Assembly: GCA_019925095.2 (NCBI GenBank)
Contig: CM034411.1
Coordinates: forward strand, 7,524,001-7,588,000
Source of the DNA: Dendrolimus kikuchii
Lineage: Eukaryota > Arthropoda > Insecta > Lepidoptera > Lasiocampidae
Direction of reading: 5' to 3'
Length of the DNA stretch: 64,000 bases
This document shows, one piece after another, positions 9,916 to 21,244 of the stretch. The notes beneath the pieces are model-generated. The model had not been told where the DNA came from. It made no database searches and worked only from the letters and a program-made list of their open reading frames with translations. Within the stretch, counting starts at the first letter, position 1. Every line of letters starts with the position of its first letter. The position numbers and the translations under genes were made by a program.

Positions 9916-11446
9916 TTAAAACCTATATAATGCTAGAACACGTGATATCACTAACAAATCGAATATCCTAAATAAGCTTACCGTTGTAAATAATTTGACA
10001 TATCATTGTATATAAGCACAAATTGAAATAGAACGGCAAAGAGCTTACGAATTTGCTAAGCAGTCAACACAGAAAAAAAAACCGGTAGGAAACAATATTG
10101 GTTTTTCCCTACTATCTATTCTAAACGAACAAAGGCAAGCAAATTCCCCCTTTTGTACACACTCAAGTAAATGCAAATACTTATTTGGAAAAGATACGTA
10201 TTCTCAAAGAATCAGCGAAAGAGATTGCTCTCGGCCAAATCAATTGAAAGCCGCGGTAAACTACCCAACTCACTCGTTTCCAAACCGATCTAGTGAAATT
10301 GACCCCTATGCGTGAAGCGTTAGCTAGTAACCGAGTGTAAACACAAGTTGGTCGGCTTACTATCTGTTCCGGGCGAGTGCGCTGAAACGTCATTACCGTC
10401 TACGCTAGTGACAGTCATTAATTTGACAGCTACTTTGACAGTTGTAGATACGATTGTGCCCTATGGGCGTTAATGTTCACAATGTTAATTATTTCTACGC
10501 CATTTAAGAAAACGCCGTGAAATACAATGTTTGATAGCGAATAGAAAGTTCGGGCTTATTGTGTAAGTAAATTATCTGTTTATGACATTAACTTAGTTTG
10601 AATGTAGAGTCAGTGAGTTATTTTGACAGTTATATAATAGTAAAATTAAGGGCACGTTAGGGTTGGAGCTCTTTAGTTACAAATGTTCACTGACATTTTA
10701 TTATTTTTAAATAATAGTCGACTTTTTAAAATAAATCTTATTAGTCGTGGTTCTCCCAAAACGTCACTAAACAAAGCTCTCTTAAAAGGGCATAATTAGT
10801 AAGTTTAAAGTTACAGGGCGGTGGACAACGCATCGACATCTTTGGTGTTACAAATGTCCAAGGGCTTATAGTAACATATCCCTGGTGACAGACACCTGCC
10901 AACAGGCTTTATTTAACAGTAAACTGGAAAAATGCTATCAGTGCTCCATCATGAAGAAATACGAGGGGATGATGTTCAGAATTAAAAATTATCTATAGTT
11001 AAAGAAGGTAAATTACGAATTTCATGGAAAATCTGTTCATGTCCACTCCTTTCATATTATAAGTGCAAGTTGGATCTTTACCAGCAGCTTCGCTCAATTA
11101 ACATTGTATATCGTAATATTTTCTAAGTTTTCGCGATTTGTATAAAACGTAGTTTTATTATTTTATATCGTACTAAAAAACTAGCTTCGCACCAAAGCTT
11201 TGAAGAGGTAACAAACAAACTTTTATAAGTATAGAGCATCCACTTAAATATTTGTTAGTTCTCAATTCTTTAACTCGTAGGTATTCTTCCATTTGATATA
11301 TTCCAAACACATTTTATAAGTTTCATGAAATCTTGACAAAATAACATTACACAAAAGGTTTCGTAGAAATAAAATGATATTAATGTAATAAAGTTGAAAA
11401 TGAAAATTATTTCTACGAAAAGCTAGGTAACAAATTGTCAATTTAT
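9916..11446. other. Mostly unassigned; decayed SINE/LINE tail at 10815-10920
   Basis: At 10835-10915 'catctttggtgttacaaatgtcc' is a decayed plus-strand SINE-A/LINE-V tail. A 70-codon minus-strand open frame at 10181-10393 has no recognised domain and I do not call it a gene. The rest is AT-rich. Confidence 0.4.
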
Positions 11447-11846
11447 GAAGTGAAATTTCTTTAGAATCGCTGTGATTTGGAAAACGATGAAACAAAAAAG
11501 CGAGACTAAAAAGAAAGAAACACATAAAATTCAACCTTATTTAATACGTACTAAAACACATTTCTCTTTATTGTTTCCTATTAATTTTCAATTTAAATAC
11601 AACTTACAAGATTTCAAGTGAATTTTAGCTCTATTCTACTTAAGGCAAATATTCTTTTATACGTAGATCAACAGATCTGTAGATACACATACGTGCGTAA
11701 CAGTGCACTAAAAAATGAAGTTTATGCTAGTGATTTAAAGTGTAATTTAGATTGAATTATTACGAATAAGGGCCAAAAACCCAAGAATAAAGATGTCTAT
11801 AATAGAATAGAAATGAGAAATTTCTTATTCTCTGAAGTTTCACTTC
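11447..11846. mobile_element. MITE-like element (family E), copy 1
   Basis: About 400 bp bounded by GAAGTGAAATTTC and GAAGTTTCACTTC, which are inverted copies with one mismatch. The interior matches 36974-37620 throughout ('cacataaaatt', 'gtagatcaacagat', 'gtgatttaaagtgtaattta'). No coding capacity. The transposase superfamily is not clear. Confidence 0.6.
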
Positions 11847-12801
11847 TACTGAGTGTAAACTGCACACGCACATTTTTATTTATTTATAAAATATATTTGT
11901 AAGATGATTATTTAAGTTTTATATAAGTCGTCCATATTTGTATGGCCTTGCTGTTGCACCAACTTGTATAGTCATGATAGGAAAATAGGAGCGGACGCGA
12001 GCTCAAGCTGCCATACGCCTACCTGGGTGGGAAACACGCTTACGGCATGGCTAATATTGTCAATTCAGCAACTTCTTCGCTAGATTAGACTTGTATACCT
12101 ACTAAATTTATCTCTTCACATTGTCCGAATAATCAAGTCCTAATTAGGAATATAATTATGAGGATTTTAGGAAAGATATTTACCAACGTATACTGATACA
12201 TACGTATAATCTAGCGTAAATCTGTAATTTGACAACACTTGGTATTACATAATTGTCTAAACGCAAGGGATATATATGTTCCAATAGGTATAACGTATAT
12301 GTTACAATGGTAGTTTTTTTACTGTTTTGAACTTTTCTGTTTTGCATCCAACAAGAAGCTTACCAGTTTGAACTAGACTATATCTTAATGGATTAGTTTA
12401 ATTTTATAATTTCTTTGTAATTAGAATATTCAACTCACAGAAATACATTTATTACGTTATGTACACAATATTTAAATATACAATTCAAGTGAGAGGCTTA
12501 ATCCTTGACTCGTTCCGGGAACGTTCATCCAATCAGACCCAGTACTGTCAATGCATACTGATTAGTTGAAGATCTTCGCACTTGTAAACTATACTTTATA
12601 TTAAGGCGTTAAGATACAAACTTGTTCAAATGGATTTAGAAATTATATTTAACATAGATTAAATAATTGACAGTTACACCAGAATTCAGAGTTGGAATGT
12701 CGTGACATAATAAAATTATCTATGGTGAGAGATTTGGGAAAACAAATCCTTATAAAACAGTTTATAAAGTAAATGGTATAGAAAAGCGATCTATACTATA
12801 A
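11847..12801. other. Unassigned AT-rich DNA
   Basis: No gene or repeat recognised. Confidence 0.5.
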
Positions 12802-13637
12802 TAGATAGAGATCCCAGTTACCCCAGACTTACGTGACTTTAGGAAAGATGAAATTTTTAGAATCGGTAGTTTAATATAAACTTAAAAAGGAATGAATACT
12901 CGCAAAGCTGAAAGCGGGGCCGTTTTTCAAGTAGCAAAGGTGGAAAATAACCATGGGAAGATGTTGGGCCCGTCAGATTTGTCTGGCTCATTGGAAAATA
13001 TTTTAAAATATTACATACATACATACATACATAACTTCACGCCAGTTCCCTTGCGGGGTAGGCACGGACAACAGAGTGCCATTTAGGCTTATTCTTACAC
13101 ACCTCACTTGCCTCTTTGACATTCATAACTCTTGTCATGCAAGCTCGTCTGTTCTTAAGGCTCCTGACATCACCTTCTGCTAGTACACGATCAATTTGAT
13201 CATGGAAGGTGTGTCGTGGCCTTCCACGACTTCTGCATCCATCCACTTTTGCATTGTATATCTGTTTAGTCATTCATACAGTCAGTCATACAATTTTAAA
13301 ATATTATACTTGATAATATATATAAAATTCAATTCCTAAAATGATGTAAGTTCCCATTTTTTTTAACGTGTCTGTCAAAAGTTATGGTCCACAGGAAGTG
13401 TCTGGCAAGTGTATATCTTCGTTTATAACAATATCATATATGACATATGTAAAAACTAGCCTTGCTACTTTAAAATAAGTTAGCATGGTTATTTTCCACC
13501 TTTGATACTGCTACCTGAAAAACGGCCCCGCTTTCAGCTTAGCGAGTATCCATTCCTTTCTAAGTTTATGTTAAACTACCTATACTGAAAATTTCGTCTT
13601 TCCTAAAATCACGTAAGTCTGGAGTGTCTGGGACCTC
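12802..13637. repeat. Foldback element with about 155-bp inverted arms around a LINE tail
   Basis: Arms at 12802-12957 and 13484-13637 are inverted copies. They share, in mirror order, 'agacttacgtga', 'aggaaaga', 'aaaggaatg', 'aagctgaaagcggggccg' and 'ggtggaaaataaccatg'. The loop contains an independent insertion of LINE-D at 13014-13292 with its own TSD, so the foldback was in place first. Confidence 0.75.
13014..13292 (-). mobile_element. LINE-D, 5'-truncated copy, 14-bp TSD
   Basis: Minus-strand open frame 13273-13037 ends ...VVRAYPARELA-stop, the C-terminus of a non-LTR retroelement ORF (GRPRHTF-DQID region visible). A short untranslated region and an (ATGT)n tail follow. Flanked by perfect ATTTTAAAATATTA at 13000-13013 and 13293-13306. 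The clade is not settled. Confidence 0.85.
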
Positions 13638-13905
13638 AATCTATAATGAATCTGTAAATGGTTCCAGTTTGTACATTGCGTTTAAACATGTGAAAAAATC
13701 AGGTCGAGGAGATTCCGAAAAATTAATTTTTAGACTTTTGTCTGTCTGTCCGTCTGTTAGAGCATCACGTGAAAACTACTGAACAACTTTAAGTGAAACT
13801 CTATTCAGAGCTAGCTAATATCCCGGGTTGTAACTACTTTTTATATACTCATTTATCGGGATATTTTTTATCCCGATAAATAACGTCGTTTTCGGGGGGT
13901 TTCTT
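13638..13905 (+). mobile_element. Helitron-like element (family C), copy 2
   Basis: Starts 'ctataatgaatctgtaaatgg' directly after the foldback arm and matches 8998-9298. It ends in 'tatcccgataaataacgtcgtt', where SINE-A begins. Confidence 0.55.
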
Positions 13906-13910
13906 TTATT

Positions 13911-14098
13911 TTTTTATTGCAGGAGTTCAGTAGACAGGCAGACGGCTCACTGGAGGGAAAGCGATTACCATCGCCTATGGACATTTGCAACACCAAAGGT
14001 GCTTAAAAATGCGCTGCTGCCCTCTTAAGGGAGACTGAAACCTGGTCACTAATTCCAGAACACAACACAAGGTTGTTATGGCGGCACTCTAGACCAAA
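13911..14098 (-). repeat. SINE-A, head-truncated copy
   Basis: Tail (poly-T, ATTGCAGGAG) at left. The sequence follows SINE-A for about 190 bp and stops after 'ctctagacca'. It sits between two family C segments. Confidence 0.7.
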
Positions 14099-14262
14099 AT
14101 AGCGAAAAAGATAGCGCTGCGATCGCATCTTTCGGGAAGCTACTGAACGTATATGAATACAGCTCGACATGTGCTAGCTTATAACCCGAGTTAACACTTA
14201 GGATTAATTAAGTATTTTATCCCGATAAATACTGTCGTTTCCATGGAATAAACGGATTAGCA
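14099..14262 (+). mobile_element. Helitron-like element (family C), second segment
   Basis: 'ctactgaacg..agctcgacatg', 'gagttaacacttagg' and 'tatcccgataaatactgtcgtttcc' continue the family C body after the SINE. The overlap with the left segment ('tcccgataaata.cgtcgtt' occurs in both) implies two adjacent copies, not one simple split. Confidence 0.45.
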
Positions 14263-14685
14263 AAATAGATGGCGCTACAAACGCGTTTTTTCAATTCACT
14301 AACAAATACCTACATTGTCATAAACATGTCATTCATCGTATCAAATCAGGTTGGCTGCGACTTGCCTCTTTGTTTCGCTGCGCAGTTGTGTAGACTATAT
14401 GGACTTAGTTTCTTTGTTATTGCAGTGAACTTAGTAACAAGGAACAGTAAATTTTTAGGTAAAACACCTGATTAAATTTGTGTACGTGTGTACGTAACAT
14501 AGAGCTTACTACTCAGGATTTTTCACGCGGCGTAGCCTCGGGCAAAACTTTAGCAATAAATAAGTTTGTTGCAATAATAGCCAAGAACTATCATTATTAC
14601 TAAAAGATCATTACTTAAGAATTAAAAATACATACTAAAGTTCAATTTTATGTTTGTAGTATAATCGTTACAGCCGGTTTACTAT
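14263..14685. other. Unassigned
   Basis: A 68-codon open frame at 14269-14475 begins 'atggcgct', a repeat-like word in this genome. It has no domain and is not called a gene. Confidence 0.4.
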
Positions 14686-15121
14686 TGTTGCAAGTTACAG
14701 GACTCGAATTAAAATGCCGTTGGAATTACTATAGAATTTATTAGAACTATACAAACATTTATAACACAGGTACAAATATAACAACACGCGCAAAGTCCAT
14801 CACTATATAGATTATCGAATGTACACACGTCTTGCCTCGCTTGTGACTCGCTTGACTGCCGATCTCTCCATTTTGCTTTATACTGTACCGATACAATATG
14901 GCTGGCCGCCCGCGTAAAGCAAATTTCTTAGAATCAGTTCGACACACCTGTCTAATGACTGCCATAAAAGATTACAATACACATTGGGCTATTTTTCTAA
15001 TCAAAAATTTTAAACATAAAGTAAACAAAAGAAGACGGTCATAAAAGCGCTTCAATGTTATTAGCCGACGGGTAATAAATGTGCTTTGTTTACAAATATG
15101 CAGGTGGCCCAAATTGTAACA
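14686..15121 (-). mobile_element. Solo LTR, copy 1
   Basis: Minus-strand LTR starting TGTTACAATT and ending TTGCAACA, the canonical TG...CA. The direct repeat CTAT flanks it (14682-14685 and 15122-15125). A TATAAA-like box and the shared 3' region 'ctaataaattctatagtaattcc' tie it to the other two solo LTRs. A 4-bp TSD fits Ty3/gypsy-type integration. No internal region is present. Confidence 0.75.
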
Positions 15122-15294
15122 CTATTAAAGGGTACAAAAATAAAGACTGACGGTCTCCTTCATATTGAGTTAGTTTGTAGGCTTCTTTAAGAACTTTAAA
15201 GAGGCCTACCAACTTTCTCTAACGCAATATGAAAAAGACCGTGGATGTTTATGTTCATCTATGATAGAGCCAAATGCATACCGTATTCTAGAAC
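15122..15294. other. Unassigned spacer with an inverted repeat
   Basis: 'acggtctcctt..atattgagtta' (15150) and 'taacgcaatatgaaaaagaccgt' (15219) form an imperfect inverted repeat, as in a small MITE. Confidence 0.4.
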
Positions 15295-15677
15295 ATTTTT
15301 TTTAGATTTCTTGGCAAACTCTTAGTCTAAAAATCTGCGCTACTTTTCATTTTAGGACTACCGCGGGAATTTTCCTGGGAAGGATTTAAAATGGCTAGAT
15401 AAAAAAAATTGAAGTCCAATGTGATTTTTTTTACTGTTCGATAACAAATTTTATGTAATAAAACGGGTGATATTTTTTATTCCTGGAATCTTGGGGGAGT
15501 TTTCCCGGGAGCGGTTTGTAGTCGTTCGGGTGCATAAAATTTGCTAATTCCAACATAGTTTTCACTAAAACAATAGCTTACATTCCTTTTTAAATGCTGC
15601 GGTACTTTGTGTCCCGGGAATCTTACGAGAATTTCAAGTTAAGCGTGGACGAAGTCAGGGGCATATATTAGTAAGAG
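15295..15677 (+). mobile_element. Helitron-like element (family B), 5'-incomplete
   Basis: Carries 'ttagtctaaaaatctgcgct', the repeated 'gggaattttcc' blocks and the end 'gtggacgaagtcaggggcatatatTAG'. The start is missing. Confidence 0.55.
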
Positions 15678-16119
15678 ATATAAATATTAGTAGTACCTAT
15701 TACGTTTCCTAAGCATAAATCATGTCCACCCTTCATTCTACATGAATGAGGTGACCCCTCTTTGACATTTCATCCCTAGAGACTCGGCAATGACGGAAAC
15801 ACGTTAAGGCAGACAAGGGGACGCAATACCTTGCTTGTTACTAAAATTTTGTACTGTAACTTAAATACAGTTATGAAGATTATTGAAATAAATACATTGG
15901 CAGAAAAACTCATTTTTTTAGATTTTATTTAATTAATAATCAGACATTATGAAAATAAACAAAAGTCAACATTCATCCATTTTCCCCTAACAGTTCAAAA
16001 GGCAAGAAATTAAAATAGGACCTTGATCAATCAATCATCAGATCAGATCACACGTCATGATCAATAAAGGTGGCGATTGAAAAAAAAATTATAACGAGAA
16101 TAAAGATTTTATCAAAGAA
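15678..16119. other. Unassigned AT-rich DNA
   Basis: No gene or repeat recognised. A short 'gatca' cluster lies at 16025-16065. Confidence 0.45.
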
Positions 16120-17022
16120 CTAGGATTCGCCCACGACTTCGTCTACGTTGGACGGAATAAGCATATATTTATGTGTCCTAACGACTTGAAACCGTCCCCC
16201 GAAAAAATACCGCAGGACCCGGGATATAAAGTATCACAACAGATTTTATGACTGAGAATTTGCTCAGTGAACATATATATATCGGAATCCGATTTTTTTT
16301 CAACCGGGCCACTTCAAATCGCTCCCAAGAAAAGTCCCGTGGGATTTCCAGGGTATAAAGTACCGCATATTTAAGTCCAGAAATTTGCCATAAATCAGCG
16401 AAAACCGCATCGAAGTCGGCCCAATAGTTTTATGTGAATCCCGAACAAACACAAAAAAATTAAAAAATCAAACACTACCCACTTTATAACATTGTTATAT
16501 ACCGCCAAAAAATGCGCACACCTGCCTGTCGTAGAAGCGCGGTTTATTACCTTCCGGATTTAGGAAATATTTTGTTTACTTTGTGTTTAGAATTTGTAAT
16601 TTAAAAAACATGCTATTCTTTTTCTACTTCTTTTATGGCCGTCATTAGTGTCGAACTAATCTTTATTGTTATTGTTTTCAACTTTGTTGGCCGTTCGCAG
16701 GTGTAAAAATTACATTTTCTTGGAAGAACCCAGCTCACGAGCTTCCATTGTGTATTGTACAGTTTACTATAAAACAATAGCCGAACTGAGGGGTGAGGCA
16801 GTCGAGCGACGATTACGATACAAGCAAGACGTGTACATTCGACAAGCGATATAGTGACGGACTTTGCGTGTGTTATTGATCGTGCAGATTGTAACAAGTA
16901 GTGTCTAGTTTTATTTGTACCTGTTTTATATACGTGTTTGTGTAGTTCTAATAAACTCTATAGTAATTCCAACGGAATTTTAATTTCGAGTCCCACACTC
17001 GTAACAATATTATAGATTATAA
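16120..17022 (-). mobile_element. Helitron-like element (family B), split by a solo LTR
   Basis: The minus-strand end CTAG is at 16120-16123, followed by 'gattcgcccacgacttcgtc'. The body runs to about 16492. The terminal 'atattatagat' reappears at 17007-17018 after the LTR. Part of the usual interior near the 5' end is missing. Confidence 0.6.
16493..17006 (+). mobile_element. Solo LTR, copy 2, inside a family B element
   Basis: 514 bp from TGTTATATACC to CTCGTAACA. Flanked by ACAT and ATAT, a 4-bp TSD with one difference. It has TATAAAA at 16769-16775 and 'aataaactctatagtaattcc' near the end, an AATAAA poly(A) signal. No internal retroelement sequence is present. Confidence 0.75.
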
Positions 17023-17724
17023 GATAATACTGCATCATAATCTCGCTCCTATTCGCCCTTTCCACGTTATACCCACGTCATTGTGAACAAGTGTTTAAAT
17101 GTTAAAACTGGGGAAACAATTCTGCAATACAAAATTTGCGTTTAACCTAATTAAACACATAAATCTTGAGTTTAAAACTTAACTGTGCGAGTAGCACTGA
17201 AGAGTACAATTCACACGATAACACAACCGGAAGCGGATCTTTGTGAATTCACGTTGGTAGTTAACGACTGAAACATGGCCACCGGAAGGGACGTAACCCG
17301 CCCTTTGTAGGCTTTTAAGGTGTCCCTATTATGTGTGAAATTCTAAAAATACGCCAGGCGGCTGTTTTGTTTTGCGAAATTGCGTTATTTTTTTAACGTT
17401 TACCATGCAAATTTTAACGATTTTGCTGGGTCTTTATTACATTTATTAATGGTCCATGGGATTTGCGCAGACGCGATGTTATTATTAGATAATCGCTTTT
17501 GAACATAGAGTGGAGGATATCAATGGAGTTGAATAATAACTTCCTAAAGTTTCTCACATACTAAAATGGTGTAAGCTTAAATTAATTAATTAAATATCTA
17601 TCGTGGTACAATTTATACCCTTTCCTTACTAGTTTTGTTCGGCGTATGTTCTGATCAAAATTTATAAAAAAGAACACATAATTTAATTTATTTATTTAAT
17701 TATGGAAAACCTACAGTTAATACA
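17023..17724. other. Unassigned AT-rich DNA
   Basis: No gene or repeat recognised. Confidence 0.5.
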
Positions 17725-18215
17725 CTTTTTTTATTGCATGAATTCAGTAGACAGGCAGACGGCCCACCTTTTTTTTTTTTTTTTACAAGGGGAAATCCAT
17801 TTGCGGACCCCCCGCCGGGGATACTTCGGCGGGGGAGTGTGGGACTCGCCGGCTAGAGAAGCCGGAATACCCACTAAAACCCCTTGGTGCCTCCTGACGC
17901 CATGAGCCGGGGTCACGGAATATGCGTGAGCTTTTCTTCCGCGACCCCGGCTGGCGTGGGCCCACGCCAGCAAGGGGCGGGCCTCACCGCAGACGGCCCA
18001 CCTGATGGAAAGCGGTTAAGGCTGGAACCTGGCCATTGAGCACACAGTAATGCTGGAACACAACTCAAGGTTGTTATGGTGGCATACTTTAGACCAAGGG
18101 TGGTAGCCATCTAGATGGGAAAATGTCCTACCATCTGGCTGTGGGTTGTTTTGTCGCCTCTTACGACAGGCCGCCGGGCCGCAGGAAATTGTGTTCTTTC
18201 TCCGTTCCTGCACGG
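17725..18215 (-). repeat. SINE-A, split by a GC-rich retroelement
   Basis: Tail at 17725-17740, head (CCGTTCCTGCACGGAT) at 18201-18216. Interrupted at 17769-17988. A segment of the SINE interior is also missing after 'gaaagcggtta', where the text jumps to 'aggctggaacctgg'. Confidence 0.75.
17769..17988 (-). mobile_element. GC-rich poly(A) non-LTR retroelement (family Q), 5'-truncated, 14-bp TSD
   Basis: A poly-T run at 17769-17784 marks the 3' end of a minus-sense insertion. Perfect TSD GCAGACGGCCCACC at 17755-17768 and 17989-18002. The interior is far more GC-rich than its surroundings. It shares GGGGTTTTAGTGGGTAT and CCCACACTC with the insertion at 55853-56410. Only 3' untranslated sequence is present. 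A site-specific R1-like LINE is a guess. Confidence 0.85.
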
Positions 18216-19017
18216 ATAAAACACATAAATATTTATGGTTAGTATCAGACAGCCAATTACAGGTTTTCGCGAATAATAGGTTGATGAAGTAACACGTATA
18301 TAAAACTAGTGATGACAAAATTATGGCTTCGACACCACTTGGTTCAGGTTGGTTCAGAAGGAGAGGAAAACCAAGAAGAGGTTCAGAAAACCAATATCTG
18401 AACAAATAATTTTTATAGAAGTATATAGTATTTTTAATTGGCAAAAAGTTAAATTTCTTACAGACATCTAGATATAACTCGTTAATATTGAATCTTTACT
18501 CTCTAGCATAAATGCCGAACGAACCGCTTCTGTCCACTTTCAATGCGGTCAATATACTTATGGTATCCAGGATTCCTTATGGTGAGATGCGTATTTTAAG
18601 ACTTCTGACATAACTGCAGTATAATTTTTTTAATGTTTTGATCTCACTAAAGCAATTCGAAATACGCATCATAAAATCCTTATGATCATCTATCTCAAAA
18701 CTTTGAAGAGTTTTTAATGATAACACACCCAAAAAATTAAACAATCTTTTAAGAGTTTCACAGCCATTAATTAGTAAATGACAATAGAAATATATTTACA
18801 ATGTACATTAGTCATGTGTGTTATCGCTAGTCAAATCTTAAAACTCATATATTTTTTTAATTTGTAATTCGGTATCAATTAGATTATTAAATATTACGAT
18901 CTAACCTATAGAGGTTAGTAATTATATGTCAGAATGTGTTCATTGACACTTTACTAGTCACTGTCTGTCTGTTAGAGCACATTCATATATTCTCGTCTCC
19001 TAAAATTATGTTTCTTT
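18216..19017. other. Unassigned AT-rich DNA
   Basis: No gene or repeat recognised beyond short 'gtctgtctgttagagca' (18960), a family C word. Confidence 0.45.
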
Positions 19018-19138
19018 AATAACTTGAACATTACTCATTTAAACTTAACATCTTTGTCTTCTGCGATCCCTGCTACTGAAAAGTGTCCGAACCGTCGGAA
19101 TATTAAAATCAACCGATAAAACGTTGTTTTATTATTGT
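19018..19138 (+). repeat. One arm of palindromic MITE (family M)
   Basis: 'gctactgaaaagtgtccgaaccgtcggaat' and 'ttgaacattactcattt' match the right arm of the complete palindrome at 33080-33431. Confidence 0.5.
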
Positions 19139-19640
19139 TTCTTATTTACTTTTAGGTGAACATAATGTTTAGCAAAATATTGACGGAACCCTAACTAGTA
19201 GTACCTACAGAATAATTAAGGGCAATTCTCATAAAAATTAAAGATAAGCTTGTTACTGTGAAGTTAAATCTAGTATTATCTCCCCTACACAATGTTTCTA
19301 TACATTTTCAAAATTAACCGAGGCATCGTAAATTCCAAATATTACTTACACCTATATAAGTGGCTCAATTTAAAATGATAATCAAGATTGCAATCTGCAA
19401 TCAACTTTGTGATTTATAATCAAGTTATTAAAGTTTAAAATCGTGTGCAGAGAAACATAATACAAGTTCATCGACCCCCCACCCTGTACAATAGGGGTGT
19501 GAATCCATTGTTTCGGTGCCATCGTGTTATTGGTGTTAAAACATAATATAGTACAACTAGCTATTATCCGCGATTCCGTTCGCATTTATTTTTTACTTTA
19601 CACCTTATATCCTTTAATGAATAATAAGATGTAGGAACTA

Positions 19641-19771
19641 GGCTCCTACATCTTACTATTCATTCACTTGCCTTACCATAGGTTGAATTTTGACATTACT
19701 TGTATGGAGCTTATGTCAAATTTAACTGATAGTAAGGCAAATGAACGGTCGGTAAGATATAAGAACTGGCC
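19641..19771. mobile_element. Small hairpin MITE (family R), copy 1
   Basis: About 131 bp. Ends GGCTCCTACATCTTA and TAAGATATAAGAACTGGCC are imperfect inverted repeats. The centre holds 'gacattacttgtatggagc'. Copy 2 is at 21706-21841. A second end fragment (19621-19640) abuts the left side, so the locus may be a dimer. Confidence 0.65.
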
Positions 19772-20089
19772 ATATCATGAAAATGAACAAAAAAGTGTTA
19801 TCTATACCTAAATCTAAACACCGATTTGAATTCACTTAAAAGATGAAAAGATAAAAACGCAAACTAAACATTTTCGGCCTTATTCATATAAAATATGTTT
19901 GAAGGCCTTATTTAAGATAAATTGACAAAAATTATTATTCATAAACACGTTAACACGCTTTACAAATATATATTTAGAGGAGATCTCTGTCTCTGCCTAC
20001 CTTCACGCTAAACACGCATGATAATAATATGTTTCGTAGGCAAGTAAAATATTTTTCTTGGGAACTTTTCCCTCAAACGATAAAACAAT
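19772..20089. other. Unassigned
   Basis: No gene or repeat recognised. Confidence 0.45.
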
Positions 20090-20355
20090 AATAACAGCCC
20101 ATAAACGTCCCACTATTGGGTTCTATTCTCCCAATTTTTGCCATCCACGCTTTATCTAAGACGACTTGACGGGTTTCATCTATGATTTATCTCGATATAC
20201 AGATTTCATCACGATGCTTTCCTCAGCACGTGGTTATTGTAACAATATACATCAGAAAACTACCCAAGATATGCACGGTATTACGGCCAAGATTTGAACC
20301 CCAGTCATTTCAGTTTGAGACGAGAGTGCCTTAATTACGAAGCTATCACGGCTTG
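20090..20355 (-). repeat. tRNA-type SINE (family L), copy 1
   Basis: The minus strand has a B-box-like GGTTCAAATCTTGG near 20294-20281. The body includes 'tttcatcacgatgctttcctcagcacg'. The 3' tail is 'cccactattggg..' / 'agcccataaacgtcccac', also seen at 47900-47935 in the opposite direction. Confidence 0.6.
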
Positions 20356-20387
20356 TACGATATAATATAAATACAAGTCTAATACGA

Positions 20388-20568
20388 GTCTAGCGTTTCC
20401 TAAATTATTTTTGCATGTATATGTTGTTAAGAATAAGATCCAAAATTAGGACATCTGTAATAGTGTAGTGGGTGTGATAAACTATGCACACTCACACATT
20501 AGACATGCAAAATTATCTCCAGAAGGTTGTCTGGAAAAAATCGTGATTAGCGTTAAGAGCGTCGAATG
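20388..20568 (+). repeat. Dispersed repeat (family N), copy 1
   Basis: Matches 36250-36440 in inverted orientation over about 180 bp ('gtctagcgtttcctaaat', 'gacatctgtaatagtgtagtggg', 'gcaaaattatctccagaagg'). No coding capacity. Confidence 0.65.
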
Positions 20569-20870
20569 TACGTACATACATACATAATTTCACGCCAGTT
20601 CCCTTGCGGGGTAGGCACGAACAACAGAGCGCCATTCAGGCTTATTCTTACACACCTCACTTGCTTCTTTGACATTCATAACTCTTGTCATGCACGCTCG
20701 TCTGTTATTAAGGCTCCTGACATCACCTTCTGCTAGTACACGATCAATTTGATCATGGAAGGTGTGTCGTGGCCTTCCACGATTTCTGCATCCATCTACT
20801 TTTGCATTGTATATCTGTTTAGTCATTCTTTCATCATGCATTCTTTCCACATGCCCGAACCACAAATACT
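20569..20870 (-). mobile_element. LINE-D, 5'-truncated copy, longest C-terminus
   Basis: Minus-strand open frame 20865-20590 reads from WFGHVERM through GRPRHTFHDQIDRVL to YPARELA-stop, the C-terminal part of a LINE ORF2-type protein. The (ATGT)n tail is at the left, inserted at the end of the N repeat. No clean TSD was found. Confidence 0.75.
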
Positions 20871-20903
20871 AATATAATATAAATAATAAATCAATTAAAT
20901 TTT

Positions 20904-21030
20904 ACATACATACATACATACATAACTTCACGCCAGTTCCCTTGCGGGGTAGGCACGAACAACAGAGTGCCATTTAGGCTTATTCTTACACACCTCACTT
21001 GCCTCTTTGACATTCATAACTCTTGTCATG
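20904..21030 (-). mobile_element. LINE-D, short 5'-truncated copy, 12-bp TSD
   Basis: 127 bp of the LINE-D 3' end with a tetranucleotide tail. Flanked by perfect CAATTAAATTTT at 20892-20903 and 21031-21042. It lies 33 bp from the preceding copy in the same direction but is an independent event. Confidence 0.85.
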
Positions 21031-21244
21031 CAATTAAATTTTGAACAGAAATATTCAAAATCTATTGTTCGTGTAATATATAGTCTGAAATGCAAACTAG
21101 GTATCGGAACATATTTCCGCATTGGTGTACTACAGTCGAATGACAAAAAATTTGGCGAATAGCGACGTAATATGCAGACATATTTCATTGAAATTCAATG
21201 AGTGGAATTTAATGCGTACCGGTTGGATATGGTAAACATTTTGT

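Noticed and set aside
10181..10393. 70-codon minus-strand frame as a gene
   Set aside because: No recognised domain, and an isolated frame of this length is expected by chance. It may be repeat-derived; left unassigned.
13012..13033. TACATACATACA tracts as ordinary microsatellites
   Set aside because: At nine sites the tract is the 3' tail of LINE-D and is bounded by the LINE on one side and, at most sites, a TSD on the other.
13037..13273. 78-codon frame as a host gene
   Set aside because: It is the LINE-D C-terminus, repeated at 20590, 20928, 44300, 54378 and elsewhere, with a LINE tail and TSD.
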